From Candidatus Heimdallarchaeota archaeon (GTDB lineage Archaea; Asgardarchaeota; Heimdallarchaeia; JABLTI01): a DNA stretch of 64,000 bases. The notes under the pieces were generated by a model that had not been told where the DNA came from, made no database searches, and was given only the letters and a program-made list of their open reading frames with translations. Positions within the stretch are counted from its first letter, which is position 1. Every line of letters starts with the position of its first letter. The stretch lies in NCBI GenBank assembly GCA_019056785.1, contig DXJV01000085.1, positions 16,476 through 80,475 of the forward strand, given 5' to 3'. This document shows positions 61,104 through 64,000 of this stretch, piece after piece. A program made the position numbers and the translations under genes.

Positions 61104-61490
61104 CTATTCTCCGGTAGTTATTAATTCTTCGATTTTCTTTTTACCTGCTTGAACAATTTTCATGTTTATCTGGTAGATATCATCACTAATAGTGTTTCCT
61201 CTCACCAATTTCCTTTGCTTCTCGCCTTTCTTCTTAATTCTAAATCCTTGGCTTCGAGTGCTAAGAATGCGTTTTCGAATGGGCCCTTCAAGGTTAGAGC
61301 GCATAGGAAAGCCATCTTTGTCGCTTCCACCGGTGATCTTGAAGATGTAACCTGGAAAGCCAATTTGGCCACCATCGATTTCTTCGCTGATTCTTTTGCC
61401 GATGAGAATGTTTGCTTTAGCACCTTCGATAATTGTCTTATGTGTTTTTCCCGTCTCGGGGTTGCCAATATTCAGTTGGAATTTTGCCAC
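61104..61490 (-). CDS. rps6e: Ribosomal protein S6e
   Basis: FQLNIGNPETGKTHKTIIEG...FPGYIFKITGGSDKDGFPMRSNLEGPIRKRILSTRSQGFR...KLVRGNTISDDIYQINMKI. Confidence 0.96.
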   Translation of the reverse strand: MAKFQLNIGNPETGKTHKTIIEGAKANILIGKRISEEIDGGQIGFPGYIFKITGGSDKDGFPMRSNLEGPIRKRILSTRSQGFRIKKKGEKQRKLVRGNTISDDIYQINMKIVQAGKKKIEELITTGE

Positions 61491-61644
61491 CTTGATTTCT
61501 CCTAGTATAGTTATTAGAGACCATTAAATAATTTTATCTCAAATTTCTCTGTTCGATTTCGGTTTTTTGAAGTTTATAATTTTATTGATTGTTCTTTCAA
61601 GCCTAAATCGATTTAAAAATTTCACTATTAATAGTTTTTCAAGC

Positions 61645-62574
61645 TCAGGGTTGCTGCAGAAAATTCTCGAGAATTTTTAACAGCGAAGTCTTTGTGTGAA
61701 GAATCTCTTGAATTGCCGGCATGTATTTTTTCAGCACAAGTGGAATGACTTTCCCATCAAATAATGTTTTAATAGCCAGTAGCTGGTCGCGGCTTTTGGC
61801 TGCGGCTTCGAATTTTTCCTCAGCTATTTCTCTTTCCATTATTCTCTCGAGTTTCTTAATTGTTTCCACACCTTGGTGCTCCAATTGCTCGATAAAGAGT
61901 TGTACTTGATATAAATAGGCAGCTATTTGGTCAGGTCGTTTACAAGGGGCCATACATTGATTAAAAGCACCTTTAAAGCAATGAGGGCTTTTGCCTTTTT
62001 TAAGGGGTTTAGCATAGTCACAAAGGGGAATGATCCGTAAAAAACCTGTCAACGCTGTTTGAATATTTGTGCCAACATTGAAAGGACCAAAAATATACGA
62101 ATTGGTTTGAGAAACTTGCCGGGTAATTATAACTCGTGGGATTGCTTCCCCAAGGGTAACCTCAATCAATGGGTATTCCCAGGTCATTTGGTTTAACGGC
62201 GGTTTGATTGCTGCAATTAAACTCCCTTCGAGCGTAAATGCTTCCTCGCTACTCTCGGTGATAATGTATTTTATTGTCCGAGTAAGTTGTATTATTTGTC
62301 TTTTCTTTTTCAATTCTTTATTATAACGCAAAACCGGTGATTTTTCAAGATACTCGAGAGTATAGTCCCAAGTGGCTTTTGGTTTGGTCATTTTCTGCCG
62401 TTTACTAACATTGTAAACTTTCTGAAATTGTCGTTCCTTACGCTTGCTGAAATGATCGCAAACACGTTTTTTCAAATTCACGCTTTTCCCGATGTAAAGA
62501 ATTTCATCTTGGTCGTCAAAAAAGAAATAGACGCCGGGTTTTTCAGGAAGAGTTTCTAGTTCGGCTTTATCCAT
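61645..62574 (-). CDS. UvrC N-terminal-like protein (GIY-YIG + Cys cluster + UVR motif, no C-terminal nuclease)
   Basis: KPGVYFFFDDQDEILYIGKSVNLKKRVCDHF; LIPLCDYAKPLKKGKSPHCFKGAFNQCMAPC-type region; EREIAEEKFEAAAKSRDQLLAI; ends at 309 aa. Confidence 0.87.
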   Translation of the reverse strand: MDKAELETLPEKPGVYFFFDDQDEILYIGKSVNLKKRVCDHFSKRKERQFQKVYNVSKRQKMTKPKATWDYTLEYLEKSPVLRYNKELKKKRQIIQLTRTIKYIITESSEEAFTLEGSLIAAIKPPLNQMTWEYPLIEVTLGEAIPRVIITRQVSQTNSYIFGPFNVGTNIQTALTGFLRIIPLCDYAKPLKKGKSPHCFKGAFNQCMAPCKRPDQIAAYLYQVQLFIEQLEHQGVETIKKLERIMEREIAEEKFEAAAKSRDQLLAIKTLFDGKVIPLVLKKYMPAIQEILHTKTSLLKILENFLQQP

Positions 62575-62828
62575 ATTCTATCGCACCAAGCATATTGTCG
62601 ATTCCCTTGTCAACTTATTAAAAAGCTATTTCCCTTCTTTGGTTAAAGAAGCGTTGTGAGTGAGAGAGAGAACTGAAAATAAAAAAGAAAAGGCTCTTAA
62701 GGGCAAGTCGTGCTTTATTTACAATTAATTCAGTTGCTCCAACAATTTTATTAAGAAGCAACCTTGAGTTTTTTGCAGACAACTTTTTGGAGAAAAACGA
62801 CAAACTAATTAATGGAGAAGATTTGTTA

Positions 62829-64000
62829 TGCCAAGTTCAAAAGAATTAATCGAAATGGATACAACTTATGGCGCACATAATTATCACCCCATCCCTGTTG
62901 TTATTTCGAAAGCAGAAGGGGTGTGGGTCTACGACCCGGAAGGGCGAAAGTATCTCGATTGCCTTTCGGCTTACTCTAGTCATAACACAGGCCATCGACA
63001 TCCAGAAATTATTAAGGCTTTGAAAGAGCAAGCAGATAGGGTAACCCTTACTTCCAGAGCTTTTTGTAACGACAAAATGGGTCCTTTTTTGAAGAAATTG
63101 TGTGAAGTAATGACGCCTTATGTTAATGATCCCAAGAAATCCGGAATTATGGCTCTACCAATGAATACAGGCGCAGAGGCTGTAGAAACAGGTTTGAAAG
63201 TTGCCAGAGCGTGGGGTTATATTAAAAAGAAGGTGCCAAAAGGTGAAGCGAAAATCATTGTTTGCCGAAACAATTTCCATGGTCGTACCATTACAATTGT
63301 TGGCTTTAGTACCGACATCAGCCATGGTAGATACTTTGGCAATTTTGGTCCCTTTACACCCGGCTTTACAGCAGTAACATATGGTGATGCGGAAGAATTG
63401 GAGAATACCATTCTTGAATTAGGTCCTGAAAAGGTTGTTGCTTTTCTTGTGGAACCAATACAAGGTGAAGCAGGTGTTATTGTTCCAAAAGAGGGCTATT
63501 TGAAGAAAGTTCGCGAGATATGCTCTAAATATAATGTCTTGATGATTGCCGATGAAATACAGACCGGTCTAGGCAGGACAGGAAAGTTATTCGCTTGTGA
63601 GCATGAAAATGTTCAACCAGATATGTTCCTCCTCGGGAAAGCCCTTGGTGGTGGTGTGTACCCGGTCTCAGCAGTTGTAACTACAACTGATATTATTGGC
63701 CCTGAGGTCATCACGCCTGGTGTTCATGGGTCCACTTTTGGTGGCAACCCCTTGGGCTCTGCTGTGGCAATAAAATCACTCGAAGTTATTATCGGTGAAA
63801 AATTGGCAGAGCGGGCAGCAGAAATAGGCAACTACTTTATGGAAGGCTTAAGGAAAATCGCAGCAAAGAAGACAAAGATCCCCTTCGTAGACGTCCGCGG
63901 AAAAGGCTTGTTAATTGCCATCGAACTTGACGGTGAAGCACGACCATTCACGGAAGCATTGAAAGAAAAAGGCATCTTGGCAAAAGAAACTCATGCAACA
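62829..64000 (+). CDS. Class III aminotransferase, ornithine aminotransferase-like (3'-truncated by window)
   Basis: Hand translation MPSSKELIEMDTTYGAHNYHPIPVVISKAEGVWVYDPEGRKYLDCLSAYSSHNTGHRHPEIIKAL...MNTGAEAVETGLKVAR...NNFHGRTITIVG...IADEIQTGLGRTGKL...LLGKALGGGVYPVSAV; open at window end. Confidence 0.92.

Overview
A low-GC archaeal chromosomal segment. aIF2-alpha, Nop10, aIF2-gamma, S6e, an archaeal-type AsnRS and a single-OB-fold SSB fix the domain. An Arf-like fold, longin-like and roadblock proteins, an MPN-like protein and an actin-like ATPase suggest an Asgard (Heimdall-like) lineage; this is inference and no phylogeny was run. Most of the window is metabolic, translation and methyltransferase genes. 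It has one tRNA-Gly(CCC), and I saw no CRISPR array, rRNA or transposase. Main items for follow-up: (1) a tight minus-strand operon at about 38.5-44.5 kb encoding an Arf-like pseudo-GTPase, a PrkA-like AAA+ ATPase, a VWA protein, a SpoVR-like protein and a HEAT protein, flanked by a roadblock protein and an actin-like ATPase, which looks like a divergent archaeal PrkA/YeaH/SpoVR-type module; (2) a UPF1-like helicase / unknown / PLD cassette at the left edge resembling split Mokosh-type defence; (3) a membrane / longin-like / SAM-methyltransferase fusion; (4) an EF1A-family paralog; (5) a decayed CrtC/AttH-like lipocalin pseudogene; (6) strong over-representation of the palindrome CTCGAG (53 sites counted by eye).
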